NCBI GenBank assembly: GCA_033239525.1
Contig: BSYO01000004.1
Span: 18,142,037 to 18,206,036 of the forward strand
Direction of reading: 5' to 3'
DNA length: 64,000 nt
Source: Nepenthes gracilis
Lineage: Eukaryota > Streptophyta > Magnoliopsida > Caryophyllales > Nepenthaceae
The translations under genes were made by a program, and so were the position numbers. The number at the start of each line of letters is the position of its first letter. The stretch's first letter is position 1. Shown in pieces: positions 1 to 12,226 of the stretch. The notes beneath the pieces are model-generated. The model saw nothing but the letters and a program-made list of their open reading frames with translations, did not search any database and was not told where the DNA came from.

Positions 1-1126
1 GCGACATTTGTGAAAATCAAAGAGGAGCGCCCCATAATGACAGCAACATGAGCCCGCTCTATGAGGCATCGTGGCATGTTAATCACCCAAGGTTAATAAT
101 GATGGCCTGATGCTATGCCTCCCTGCGTAGATTTGTATTGGCAAATTTGCAGGACAACATAATTTCCAAGGCCCTAGCATTCCACTTTCCAAAGCGGTGA
201 AACTGGCAACGTGCGACCTTGGTGGGCTCAAGACCGATTTGACCGGCCCACATCCAAACCTAGTATTTGAGACGGACCACTTCTAGGAGACCAACGACCC
301 GAGCAGTTTGTTTGACAATTGTTAAGCAGCAAAACGCAACATTCAAACTTTCACAACATGCACCAAGGACAAAAAGGCTCAGAAAGTTTTATTCAATAAT
401 TCATTTTACAAAGTACAAGTCTAGGACAGCTAATGTACAGCTCAAAAGTAAAAAGAAAAACCCTCTATCTTCCCCGGGAGGTGTTGCTACAAGAGACTCC
501 TAAATCCGATGGGAGGAAAAGAACCCCAGATTCAAGATGGCCACTGCACCATCCACGGGTTTAGAAGAACCACCAGGCGCCAAGGAAGTAGAGAACCAAC
601 CATTCCAAAGTCCAACCATCACTGGCAGGGCAACCTACAATGTAAGAAAAGCCTTGCCCTGCCAAAGATAGTTGATGGGCTCGGCTCTAGGACGAACGTG
701 AAAAGAGATGATCAAAGCAGTTCCCCATATGAAAAAGGGTAGACAAAGCAGATTTCCTATACGTCTCAGGATCTCTCCTTCAAACATTAGGGATGAACTC
801 CTTCAATCCCAGCTAATAGTAGCGCCGGCTTCATGCCAACTCTGAATCCTCGCACAACTTGGTTGAAAGTGGATCGTGATGTAAGGCGTAGCAAGCCCCT
901 CCATTTATATCCCATAGAAGAATTGATAAGCCATCAATGCAAAAGATTTCTTGCACCAATATTATCTGTAGAGAATCACCAAGTGCAGGGAATCAAATCT
1001 TGACCGACTGAGTAGCAATTCGATAGACCACATGGGGAAAGAGCAATTAAGGAAGACGACAATCAGCATCCCATCAATGAATATGTCAAGAGTTGAAAAT
1101 TTAAATCTCCCGATATGGGGGGTTAG
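1..1126 (+). mobile_element. 3' internal region of Tat-like LTR element A, cut by window edge
   Basis: This stretch lies just left of an LTR and ends in a purine run (about 1113-1126), the expected polypurine tract before a 3' LTR. It resembles the stretch before the 3' LTR of element B (about 7700-8439): both share a block reading GACCGGC-ACATCC followed by CCAA-C-AGT-TT, and the TGTC...CTCC(T/C)GATATGG run leading into the LTR. No pol motif is visible. Open frames here are short and unlike any family I know, so I call no gene. The rest of the element would lie left of the window. Confidence 0.6.
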
Positions 1127-2099
1127 TGATGGGTGCGGCCATAACGGACCAACCCAAGAACCATGTCCACTAATGGAGGAAGGGCTTAGAAGTGGTGGCC
1201 CATAGCACGGCCTCACAAGCTCGAGAGCTAGGTGAGATTGCGATCTACCGGGATGAATCAACCTAAAACCACCCAATGGGAAATGGACAATTAGGGTTAA
1301 TCCATGAGGATTCCTCTTGCTCACCAGTCAACCTGTGGCACAATTCAACCCGTAAACAACACTTGCTAAAACTACCCAGGATCGCAAATATTTTCCAAAA
1401 TGATAATTATAACTCAACAAATATTTTTAAAATATCGCCCCTAATTACATACCACTCCCATAATGGCAATTATGACTTAACAAATTCTCTCAGACGGATA
1501 CTACCATCTGGCAACCTCTGTGATTTTTCCAAAAAAAGAAGGAATATCTCCAAACAGCCACGATTACTATACTAGCTCCGCACACAATTGCTGAGACAAC
1601 TCAACAAATCCACCGGGGCAATCGACAGCTAGTCTTGACGCCCAAGTAAGGCCAAATTGGCACAAACATTATAAATGCCCCTTCTCCTCTACGGGAAGAG
1701 TAGAGCAATCCTTACTCTCAAGAGCCCCTAGAAGATCAAAGTACTCTCTCCCATTCTTTAGCGACTCATCCCCTCAGTATACCCTCACTAAAAGCCGCTC
1801 CTCGCCGAGTGCAGTTGTCGGAGTATTGTCCTCTGACCAATATTCTATCTCCTCACCCATGCATTAGCATCATTTACATCTTTTATTTTTCTTATCATCA
1901 TTGAAAGATTATTAACTTGAATATCGGAGGATATATTAGGAAGCGAGTCTCACCAAACCTCGATCTTTTATTTGTTCCAAGATGTTGCGCAAGACCTTGG
2001 TTAGCGGATATAGAGACTAGACCCACTTCAATTTAACTTGCCGTGAAAGATTAGATAGTTCCATAATCCGTACAATAATTCAGACCCAATGACGCATCA
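1127..2099 (+). repeat. 3' LTR of element A
   Basis: The LTR starts TGATGGGTGCGG right after the purine tract and ends GACGCATCA. It is colinear with the two LTRs of element B, including the TATA region, a CTTGAAGATC-like stretch and the conserved tail ending GACGCATCA. It is the shortest copy because it holds about one unit of the 49-bp repeat that is expanded in B. The bases after it cannot be checked as a target-site duplication because the 5' end of the element is outside the window. Confidence 0.65.
1669..1676 (+). promoter_or_regulatory. TATA-like box of the element A LTR
   Basis: TTATAAAT sits at the position that aligns with TATAAATT (3987-3994) and TATAAATA (8950-8957) in the LTRs of element B. 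It is the likely U3/R promoter core of this family. Confidence 0.5.
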
Positions 2100-3486
2100 A
2101 TATTTATTCTACAATATGTCATACATTGTTTTATTGAGATAGCATTAATATCATACCAAAAATATTAAACCCTAATACCACTGTTTATGATTGTAAATAA
2201 ATGGAGCATAGTAAAATTAGAATATTATGACTTCACTTTTTTTATTATAAGCAGCCTGAGCTGAGTCTTTTTTCTTTTTCTTTTTTTTTTGTTTTTTTAT
2301 GTTTTTGGTAACTCAAGCTTGGCTGGATAAAAAAATTGATTGGCGTGACTGTCTCCTTAATTTGGGTTATGATTTGGTTGCATAAATATAAAGGAACTTA
2401 ACTCAACCACAAGCTCATGATTATTCTTCAATGTAAAAGCTAGCTGAGTTAGATCAAGATGGGTCGAGATAAGTGTACTGTTGGCTTGTTTGGCAAGTCA
2501 AGCTTATAAACTAGTCGAACACAACCTCTTATATGAGCCCATTAACAATACTTTAAACACGGCTATATGAAAACCTGAAAACAAGTATATTGTTCTTGGT
2601 CCTTAAATTGATATATCCACAAGATTTTTCTTTTCTTCGTAAAGTCATTTCACAAGTTTATAAACAAGTCAAAGAGATGTTCGTGCACGTAGTTGAATCA
2701 AGCTCAATTTGATTCATTTGTTTAACGAGTTATGAAATTAAACCAGAATGACACCTGTTTCTCCAAATAAACAATTTCTATTGGACTTTCAAACAGTTCA
2801 CAAGCTATTTGGATCATTTATTAGCGGTGATCTAGATGTGAATCACCCGACTTGATTTTAACTAACCATATAAAAAATTCAAACAATAAATAATCCTTAT
2901 AATAATATTATAAATAAAATATATATAATAAATATTAAACTCCTCAAAAATATAAGATAACATAAATGTCCATAGTATAAAATATTCAAAAATTAATAAA
3001 GCAATAAACGAGTATTATAATCTCTCATTGCGAAACTTCTATGCTCTGAGATCATCTTTACTTAAAATTTCAATAGCAGATATACAACATTCTCTAGTTC
3101 ACTATCGACCTTTACTCTAAAGCTAATAAAATATAAAGATAAATAAAATATCCAATAAGCAAATAAAATCAATAATAATAATAAATAATAAAATATTTCG
3201 AATAATAATATCAAATATTTATAAAATTAATAACATATGATAAACTAACAACTATGTGATACTCAACATTATATCATAGCCATGACTCAAAGACTGCAAG
3301 ACCTTGAAGAGCATGAATACAATTAGGATTTTACCAAATCCAAATATCAATAAGGATATAGGCTTACTCAAACTTATCTCAATAGAAATTATAATTACAC
3401 GAGATATTTTAGTAGTATCCTAATATGTCACTATAAACAAACAATTACGCATCTTTATCCAATGGTTAAGTAAAATTTATAAGATA
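2100..3486. other. AT-rich spacer, no gene recognised
   Basis: The stretch is AT-rich with many A/T homopolymers and no open frame of note. No LTR ends, reverse transcriptase motifs or splice-and-frame pattern are visible. It is probably old intergenic or repeat-derived DNA. Confidence 0.5.
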
Positions 3487-3691
3487 CTGATACTCATAAG
3501 TTTGATAAGTGACCAATTATATGATATTCATAGGATTATATTATCTCTCTAAATGACCTCAATCCTCCCAAAATATGAAAATTAATATCGAATAATTATA
3601 GATTATATTATAATACCGTAAGTTTAATAAATGGCTAATTATATGATATTCACAAGATTATAATATATCTTCAAATGACCTCAATTATCCC
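3487..3691. repeat. 122-bp tandem duplication, target of element B
   Basis: A block with AATTATATGATATTCA, then AAATGACCTCAAT, then AAAATATGAAAATTAATATCG occurs around 3498-3605 and again from about 3620. The second copy is cut at 3691 by element B and continues at 12467 (GAAATATGAAAATCAATATCG). The offset between copies is about 122 bp. This shows that B inserted into the second unit of an existing tandem repeat. Confidence 0.65.
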
Positions 3692-3986
3692 TAATGGACC
3701 CAACGAACTATGAATTAGCCCTGAATCCAACCTGTGAGAGATCAATAGCCCGATGGAGCTTCATCCAAGCTCAAGGCCAAGCAAGCATTGCGAACGACTC
3801 AGGTGGGTAGACTGGAAATTGTTTAGCAAGAAGCAAGTGATTAGGGTTGCACACATCGTCGTGCCTGTAGTTGCCCCTTTTGCACAGCCATTGACACCCC
3901 GACAACATAGCCCGCGTGAAACTTGCAAAAATGCGCCATCCTAGGATGGCCGACATTAGCCTCAAAGGCCACATCGGTTCTAATTC

Positions 3987-3994
3987 TATAAATT
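3987..3994 (+). promoter_or_regulatory. TATA-like box of element B 5' LTR
   Basis: TATAAATT is followed by a C/T-rich stretch and lies at the position shared with the other LTRs of this family. Confidence 0.45.
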
Positions 3995-4130
3995 CCCTTT
4001 CACCCCTTTGTGAGGGGAAACCGAATAATTTTTACTCTTGGGTACTCCTGAAGGATCGAAGAACTCTCTATCTCTCTCAAGGCACTCAGCCCACGAGTGC
4101 ACTCTCTCCATCTCAAAATTGCTCTTTAAC

Positions 4131-4745
4131 TAAGCGTACCATCGGAACTCAATCCTTTATCTCAATGTCGCTTTTCAGTTAAGTGTACAATCGAAACTCA
4201 ATCCTCCATCTCAAAGCTACTCCTCATCCAAGGAAACTGTCGGAGCTCAATCCTCGATCTCAAAACCTTTCATTAGTCGAGCACACTGTTGGAGTTCAGT
4301 CCTCCATCTCAAAGTCGCTTCTTAGTCAAGCGTACTACCGAAACTTAGTCCTCCATCTTAAAGCCACTCCTTAGCTGAGCGCACCTCCAAAACTTAGTCC
4401 TCCATGTGAAAGTTTCTCCCTAATCGAACGTATCACTGGAACTCAGTCGTCAATCTCAAAGCCGCTCCCTAACCGAGCATACCGCCAGAACTCAATCCTC
4501 CATCTCAAAGCTGCTCCACAGTCGAGTGCACAATTGGAACTTAGTCTTCCATCTCAAAGCCGCTCCCAAGCTAAGCACACCGTCGAAGCCCAATCCTCCA
4601 TCTTTATACTGCTCCTCAGTTAAGCACACCTGCAAAACCCAATCCTCCATTTTTAAACCGCTCGCCAACCGTGCAAACTTTTGGAGCCTAGTCCTCCATT
4701 TTTAAGCTACTCACCAACCGAGTGCACCCAAAGCCTAACCCTCTG
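4131..4745 (+). repeat. 49-bp minisatellite inside the 5' LTR of B
   Basis: About 12-13 imperfect units are present. Each has a core like CAATCCTCCATCTCAAAGC, then a GCTCC-TCA-CCGAG stretch and an ACC-TCGGAGCT stretch. The core TCCTC occurs at 4202, 4251 and 4300, giving a 49-bp period. Units differ from each other by many substitutions, so the array is not recent. Confidence 0.8.
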
Positions 4746-5011
4746 CTAACACTCAATCCCCCAAAATATACATCCACGTATTATTTACTCATCCTCTTAT
4801 CTTACTATCTATCTCAGAAAGATTTTTAAGTTGAGTGTCGAAAGATATAATGAGGTGCAAGTCCGGCGATCATTTGACCTCTTATTTGTTAGTTGTAGTG
4901 TGCAAAATCTAGATTTGAAGTATTGAAGACTGAACCTACTTCAATTTGACCTACAAAAAACATCAAGTGGCTCTCCAAATTATTTGATAATTCAGATTCA
5001 GGGACGCATTA

Positions 5012-5028
5012 TTGGTGCTATCTATGGG
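5012..5028 (+). promoter_or_regulatory. Primer-binding-like site of element B
   Basis: TTGGTGCTATCTATGGG follows the LTR end directly. It resembles the TTGGCGCCGTCTGTGGG-type sequence at this place in many plant Ty3/gypsy elements. The exact tRNA is not determined. Confidence 0.5.
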
Positions 5029-6060
5029 ATCTGACTGAAAATTCTAGCCACCACTCCAACAAGAGTAGATGTGGCCAATGCCAAGGCATGAGCAAAAACA
5101 CCTGCCATAGACGTCAACTCCTGTGGCCACAACCCCACTGTAGGTTGTCATGAGGACGAAAGCTTGGCCCCTGTGGTGTAGGCGCTCATCACCCAAAGAT
5201 GTGTCGTGTCTTTAGTGGTCTCAGACCGTTAATACCTGCCTAAAGGTGCAATGTCAGGGACTCTACCCTCCAAATCCCAAGCCTCAGCATCTAGAAAGAG
5301 AGACCAGAGAAAAGGATAGCCTCCTCCGAAGATCTAAGAGCTTGACAATCTCATGCTTTAGGAGGCCACGAGTGACAAGGCCTATTCGCAATCAGAGGGC
5401 CAACCAAGTCATGATCGGCAGGATAGAAATCCTAGAGAGGCGTGGTTTACACCACACATGTAATGACTGGAGGCCCCCTACCCAGTATGGTTGCCGTCAG
5501 AAAGGGAGGTTCCACATCACCATCTCCCCATAGGATCTAGAAATTGAACTCCTGAGCCCTACAACCAAAGTTTCTATCTAGTGCTCTACCTGGATCAGTT
5601 CTGTGCTTTTCCAATCTTCCAGGGCCTTGCGAGTTCCCAGTATGACATAGATAGTAGGCTAGAATGCCCTCGGGAGCAACAAAGTACTCAGCCCCTTATA
5701 TGCGACATTTCAAGCCAAAAGATGCTGACTAAGCGTCGAGTAAGGTTCCTCTCTTAGTACCTATGGGTTACATATCGGTAATGAAAGTTTGACGTCCAAA
5801 ATCAGGCAACCAATTGAACATGAGGGATCTTGTCCTTTGAGGTATAGAGGCTATGGGCCTAAGCCCTCCGACTGGGATGATTAGCCCCCTTCTGGCAAAG
5901 ACCATTTTTAGCCTCGACAATCCTCCATGATAGGGCATATGAGCTACGATCCCAGATCAGAAGAATGGTCCCATGGGCTCAGAGCACCCTCTACCCTAAG
6001 AGGAGCAGCGGACGATTTCTGCGAGGCCCCAGATAAGTTAAATGCATCTATGTGCTTGAA
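5029..6060 (+). pseudogene. Leader and possible gag remnant of element B
   Basis: The region follows the primer-binding site, where the leader and gag of a gypsy element belong. The longest frame (5246-5533, 95 codons) is rich in Arg, Lys, Glu and Gln, loosely like the basic start of Tat-type gag. I see no capsid domain and no zinc knuckle. Stops and shifts break the frame. The assignment to gag rests on position more than on sequence. Confidence 0.35.
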
Positions 6061-8425
6061 CATTATTCATTACTTGTTCTATTTGTTATACTAATCATTT
6101 GATTACTTGAGTGCATATATCAAATTTTAAGATTTAGACTATCCCTAAGTTAGGTGAACCTTCATTCACCTGCTGCCCAACCAGCTGCGTTCCGATTTAA
6201 AACCTTGGTCTTGTAAACCAAGTGGCCAAAAGATGATCTAATTTGAAACCTTGGTTCCGTCTGCCAAGTGGCCCAGAGACGGTCGAATTTGAAACCTTGA
6301 TCCTATCTACTAAACAACCTAGAGACGATCGAACTTGAAACCTTGGTCCTAATCACTGAGCAGCCGAGACGAGGTTAAATATTATGGTCCAAGGGGCTTG
6401 TGGACCAATAGTCGGACCTCCTAATCGAACGGCCATTAAAACCTTTGGGAGCTTCTCAGCATGCGTGTGATAACTCCCTCCCGTAGGGATGAATACCATT
6501 AGTCAACAATAGTCAGCAGACTAAGACCAAACGCATGAAAATTATGACGTCTTCTAATAGAATCAAGCACCAATGGTTATGTGCGGGTGAAGGCCTAGAC
6601 TTCGCCAGAGTCCGACGACTTTGGCCATGAAACCCAATCGGCCCTTGTGAGGCTCACCCATACCCATGCCATGACATTCGTCTATAGGAAAGGGCACAAA
6701 CAAACAAGCGTGTCTGATTAAGCCTAGTGACAATAGCCATAAGGCTTAGCCGACAATCGTATTCTCTTTGTGCCACGGCCTCCTGGCAGGAGCGAGCACA
6801 GCTGGACACATACATCTATTCAAGTTCGGCAACAATGGCAATAACATTTGGTCAGCAAAGCAAATTCAATGACGGATAAAGGCAGATCAATGCATAATCA
6901 AAGACATCAACGACAATGATTAAAACAATCAAGTTAATTCATTAAAGATTCAAAGGGAACATCAAGAGAATCAGCCTAACAAAAAAATGTATACAAAAAG
7001 TTGCCTAAACTCGTACCTCGACCAAATGACTATCCTATGGTCGAGGCCCCCTCAGTGAGCATGGGCGCAGGCCCCCTACCTTCAAAAAGTACACCAAGTC
7101 AACGCGACACTGAACTCCGACATTTCTCTAATCGATGAAGCCGATATGGAAGCCCGGGATCCCCAAAGACACAATCTGCAGACTGAAGCGAACGACTTCT
7201 TAAGACCTTTCATCCATGCCATGGCTAATTTCAGTAGGGCAGAATTGAGACCTCAACTCTCCTACAAGCTAGGCACTCTCATTCTGAAGAATAGCAAGCT
7301 GTTGACGTGTCTCTAGAGGATGTCCTCGCAGTGAGCCGATCCATTCCAGAGCCCAAGATTTTTCTTCTGTGAGCTGTTGGATCCCGTCTAAGACTTGGAC
7401 AGCTCACGGTCAAAGTCAGCGGCATGCTTTTGACTCTACGGAACCTCAACTTCCAAAAATAGGTCAATTAGGAACAACTAACGCGTGGACATTACACTTC
7501 TTGCACAACAGCTCTACCTCTCTTCTAGCAAATGTAGGCAAACTCACAGTGACACCTCAGGAAGCCACCAAAGTAAGGAAAAGGAGAGAGAAAATTTGGG
7601 TTGAGCAATTTGTAAAATGAAGGAATGCAAAAGTGGCTGGACGCCAGCACCTACACAGCCAATGCCCTAGCCTAGCAATGGCGTCTCTTCATGATATTGA
7701 AAAAGCATGTCTCCATAGTGACCATGACACGTGCTTTTACCACAGAGTATTACAGCACGTATGTTCACTAGCCCTGTTATGATGAACGATGCAGTGCCTC
7801 CCCACGTAGCCTACTGATAGTTGGTAGCCCTAATGCTTAGATTAGTGAGTCGGAGGCACAGCGTAGATAATGATGACTTGATTTGCTAATTTCTAAGACT
7901 ACAAACTGGCGATTTATAACCTTGGAAAGCTCAAGACTAATCCGACCGGCTGACATCCCAACCAAGTGTTCAAGATGAATCGCCGCAAGTTAGGATCGCT
8001 AAAAGATTGAGTCGTTAGTGGTTTAGATTGTTCCATTGCCGGACATAAAGCGGTGGAAAGAAACATTCAATCAATTCAGCTATTCACACCATGCAAGAGC
8101 ATGGGAGAAGAGTCTCTGCTCCCAACTTATGGTTGTGTAGGCTCTTTGTCAGCTCCAAACTCTCACACCACTTGACTAGTGAAGATGATTTATGATACAA
8201 TACATAAAGAGCCTCTCCATTTATAGCCAGAGGAAGATATCAACCTATTAAACTGAGGAGATCGCACCGGACTATAGGCTCGCTAGTGGCAGAGTATCAA
8301 ATTAGTACCAAATCTCACAAAATAAAGCAAAAATATGTAGGTCACCTAGGAAAGAAGCATGCATAATGACCCGCATAGCGACATCTTATCATAACATGTC
8401 GGGGGTTAAAAGTTCGAACCTCCTG
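6061..8425 (+). mobile_element. 3' non-coding region of element B, matching the post-integrase region of C
   Basis: From about 6061 the order of blocks follows 48590-49100 of element C: a GGTGAA-CCT-ATT-AC block, 46-bp repeats, an ACTCCCTCCCGTAGGGA-like block, then GGCCATGAAACC and a GAGGC-CACCCA block. In C this lies just after integrase. In B it follows the gag leader almost directly, so all of pol is missing at the junction near 6060. Between 6840 and 7620 lies AT-rich sequence and short minus-strand frames that may be the last trace of the antisense ORF kept in C and F. From about 7700 it matches element A. Confidence 0.5.
6190..6375 (+). repeat. 46-bp tandem repeat in the 3' region of element B
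   Basis: Roughly four units have the core TTTGAAACCTTGGTCC and an AAGTGGCC-AGAGACG-TCGAA stretch. GAAACC begins at 6245, 6291 and 6337, a 46-bp step. The matching place in element C (about 48690-48835) has the same kind of repeat. Confidence 0.65.
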
Positions 8426-8439
8426 ATATGGAAGGCTAG
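8426..8439 (+). promoter_or_regulatory. Polypurine tract of element B
   Basis: A run reading GATATGGAAGGCTAG stands right before the 3' LTR. The same place in element A reads GATATGGGGGGTTAG, and element F has GGCATGGGGGGCTA on its own coding strand. Position and conservation identify it as the plus-strand priming site. Confidence 0.55.
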
Positions 8440-9092
8440 TAATAGGTCCAAGGATCCATGAACCAACCCCAAATCTGACCTACAAGAGATTGATGACCCC
8501 ATGGAGCTTCCTCTAAGCCCAAGGCCCAACAAACACCGCGGATGGCCTAAGCGAGTTGACCTAAAACTGTTAGTAAGGAGCGAGCAATTAGAGTTACACA
8601 CATCACCGTGTCCGTAGTTGCCTCTACTGCAAAGCTGCTGATACCCCGACAATGTAGTGCACGTGGAACTTACTATAATGTAGCGATGACAATTACCCTA
8701 ATAGCTCAGCAAATATTTTCAGAATATTTCCCCTAATTACGTATCACCCCATGATGGCTGTAACGGCTCAATGAATCTCCTTGAAAGGCAATTGCCATAC
8801 AGCGACCTCCAACATTGTCCTAAAAAGGAAAAGAATATCCCCATGTGACCACAATTGCCACATGCGCCCCTCGCACGATCACAGAGATAACTCAATAGAT
8901 CTATCAGGGCAACCGACATTAGCTGTGAAAGCCGCACCAGCTCTAATTCTATAAATACCCTTTCAAACCTACAGGAAAGGGGATTGAACAATTTTTACTC
9001 CCCGAGCACTCTTGAAGGATCGAAGAGCTCTTTATCTTTCAAGCCACTCAGCCCATGAGTGCAATCCCTCCATCTCAAAGCTTCTCCTCAAC

Positions 9093-11291
9093 TGTGACAA
9101 AACGGTCACCATCTTCTAATGACTTCCATCAATAAATATACTTAAACAAATTAAACTTATACATAATTAATTAAATACATAAATTTTTATAGAAAATTGG
9201 GTAGAATCTCTCCTAAATATAAACGAAAACCATATATAAAACCTAAATAATATAACATGTATAAGATATTTCAACAGATAGATCTCAAAATTTCATCCAA
9301 ATTTTTACATCCACAACACATACACAACTCATACATAGGATCAATATCAAATGCCATATCATACATAGCTCCAACACAATATTCACAACTATCATATTGA
9401 ATTTAAATAGAGATGCCATCTAAGAATCCGTACAAAAATCTAAAATTAAACCTGCAAAAGTATAACTATATCCATAAAAAAACCTGTAGAAGTAAAATAA
9501 TAATCCATAATAATATACAATATGACATGCCATAAATTAATACACAACAATTATCAAAAACATTAATCATTTACATTCATATTACATCAACATATCCAAA
9601 ACTTTCAAGCCTTTGAGGTCCTGCAACCTTCCTTTAGCTATCCCCTACCTTTACTCTTTTCATCAGGCATTGGCTCATCGGTACCATCTGGAAGAGAGAG
9701 ACAAAAACAGTAAGGGGTGAGCAATATGCTCAGCAAGGTACTATAAAAACATGACATGTAAATTTTTATATATTATATATATATAAAGACATCGAAAGTA
9801 TTAGGAGGTCAAATATGCGTATAGTTAAGGCAAAAACATGAAACGATGTATAAATATGAGCTCGTGGACAAAGTCATTGTTCTGTTTATTTTATCATTTC
9901 CTTTATTTAGTTCTTCTAATTCTTAGTCAGAAAAATATACTGAAATCATGGGACAACTTAGAACTTACTTGTTTTTAGGATAAATCCTCTTATTATTATC
10001 TTGAGGGACCAAGACTAGTAGGGTCTACCAGTTGATGGAGCGAATAATCGAGGATAAATTGTATTCACTCTATACAACTCAAGGCCAAAGTTTTCCTCCT
10101 TATTTACATTCCAAGGGTAGAATGATCAAAAGTTCTTATCTTCCTTATTTACATCCCAATGGTAGGATGGTCAAAAGTTCTTATCCTCCATAGTAATGCC
10201 CTGAAGAAGGCAGACCACATATCATTCTATGAATAGAGTTATCCTCGATTACTACTGTAACATCCTAAGGTATACCCAAAAATACTACCCGCTAAATAAT
10301 AAACATTGGTCCAATTTCTTACTGATTTTCACTTATCTTAGAGTATTCTTATTCTTGCTTCTTACCCTTAGATCATCGTTCTTTAAAGGCCACTTCAAAT
10401 TCATATAACTAAGCCTTCAGATAATCTTGGAGTTCTTAGTAATTTTTTGACAGTATAACTTTTTACAAAATTTCAGATAAAAATTATCTAATAAACTTAA
10501 ATAATTCATAAGGTAATATTTTATCCCATAACTCAAAATTTACAATAATCACACCTTTAATTTTCGAGCTAGGGTCTTAGAGAATTATTCAGAATAGATT
10601 CGGACATGAAACATGCATCAAATAGCGAAATTGAACTTATAAATCATAATATTCATACTTAAACATATAATTTATTCATAAAATTCTAAGAAAATCAAAA
10701 AACATACAATATTACATGATAAATCTTAGAGGAAGAGGGTTTTAGAATAATAATACCAAAAATGAGATAGCTAAATTCAACAATAAAGAAAGACAGAGTT
10801 TAGGATATGCTTGTCTCAACCTGATTTATTATTTTTCTTACTATGGTCGAATCAAAAATCGTTGGAATCCCCTTCTCTTCCGCTTTTTCCTCTCCTTTTC
10901 CTTCACTGCTCTACTTCATTCGCCCTTAATCTCCCCTCATTTCTCCATTAAAAATCACAAAAACAGTAAGTCAGTGGGCGAATTAGTGGACTGGTGCTCA
11001 AGTGCGTTTCGGGCGCACCCACACTGGAATTGGCGCCTCCTACTTCTCTTGAGCCTATGGCGAGCTTGACAGCTTCTGGAATTGGTGCCCTCTGCTGGGC
11101 TCAAGCTTGTGGTGAGCTCAGCAGCTTCTGAAATTGGCGCCCTTTGTTGGGTTCGGGCCTACAACAAGCTCAGCCCTCATTTTCCTTTAACTTTGATCTA
11201 ATCTCCATTTTTCTTAAATTTACTTATCCCGAACTCAATTACATTAATTAATTACTAGAATTTACTATATTTTAGGAACTCATACCTTACA
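9093..11291 (-). mobile_element. Chromovirus-type solo LTR inserted in the 3' LTR of B
   Basis: The insert starts TGTGACAAAACGG and ends ATACCTTACA, flanked by TCAAC at 9088-9092 and 11292-11296. The host LTR resumes in register on the right. Read on the minus strand it starts TGTAAGG and ends in TGTCACA. It shares with other LTRs of this window the stretch GAGCATATTGCTCACCCCTTACTG. It is 2199 bp with no coding domain, so it is a solo LTR left by recombination between the two LTRs of a full element. Assignment to chromoviruses follows from similarity to the LTR at 34206-36363, which adjoins chromodomain-type pol. Confidence 0.75.
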
Positions 11292-11296
11292 TCAAC

Positions 11297-12226
11297 CGAG
11301 TGTAGTCCTCTATCTCAAAGTTTCTCCCTAACCGAGCACACCACCGGAGCTCAGTCCTTCATCTCAATGCCACTCCTCAACCGAGCACATCGACGGAGTT
11401 TAATCCTCCATCTCAAAGTCGCTCCCTAACCGAACGCACCATTAAAGCTCAGTTTTCCATCTCAAAGTTTCTCCTTAACTGAGCACACCGTTGGAGCTCA
11501 ATCTTTCATCTCAAAGTCGCTCATCAATTGAGTACACCGTCGGAGCTCAATTCGCAATTTCAAAGCCACTCCTCAACTAACTGCACCACCAGACCCCAAT
11601 CCTCTATCTCAAAGCCGCTTTCTAGTTGAGCACACCATCGGAACCCAGTTCTCCTTCTCAAAGCTGCTCCGCATTTCTAAGCTGTTCCCCAACTAAATGC
11701 AATCCTCCATCTCAAAGCTGTTATCTGGCCTAGTGTACCGCCAGAGCTCAATTCTCCATCTCAAATCTACTCCTCAGCCGAGTGTACCGTCAGAGTTTAG
11801 TCCTCCATCTCTAAGTCATTCATCAACTGAGCGTACATTCAAAATCAAATCCTCCATTTCAAACCTGCTCCTCATCAAAGTACACCACCGGGACTCAATC
11901 CTCCATCTCAAACTCGCTCCCTAACCAATTGCACCATCAGAGCTCAATCCTTTATCTTAAAGTCACTCCTCAATTGAGTGCACTATCAGACCCTAATCAT
12001 CTATCTCAAAGCCTCTCCCTAACTTAGCGTACTGTCGAAGCCAAATCCTCCATCTCAAAGCCGCTCCGCATTTCTAAGTCGCTTTCTAATCGAGTGCACC
12101 ACTGAAGTCTAGTCCTCTATTTATAAGCTGCTTCCTAGTCGAGTACAATATTGGAGTCCAGTCCTTCATTTCTAAGCCGCTCCTCAATCGAGCGTATCCA
12201 GAGTCTAACCCTCCACTAACACTTAA
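11297..12226 (+). repeat. 49-bp minisatellite inside the 3' LTR of B
   Basis: About 19 imperfect units have the same core as at 4131-4745. A first part of the array lies before the solo LTR (about 9052-9092). Unit number differs between the two LTRs of one element, which started identical, so the array changed size after insertion. Confidence 0.75.

Larger units (their letters stand above)
3692..5011 (+). repeat. 5' LTR of element B
   Basis: It starts TAATGGACCC right after the ATCCC duplication and ends GACGCATTA just before the primer-binding site; the other copies end in CA. Against the 3' LTR it lacks about 240 bp near 3950, where the 3' copy has the block around 8680-8930. It carries a TATA box at 3987-3994 and an expanded 49-bp minisatellite. 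Confidence 0.7.

Noticed and set aside
2270..2330. T-rich run as a possible LINE or SINE tail
   Set aside because: No LINE domains, SINE promoter boxes or target-site duplication could be found around it.
4131..4745. Regular repeats that could suggest a CRISPR-like array
   Set aside because: The units are contiguous imperfect 49-bp repeats with no unique spacers, inside a plant LTR.
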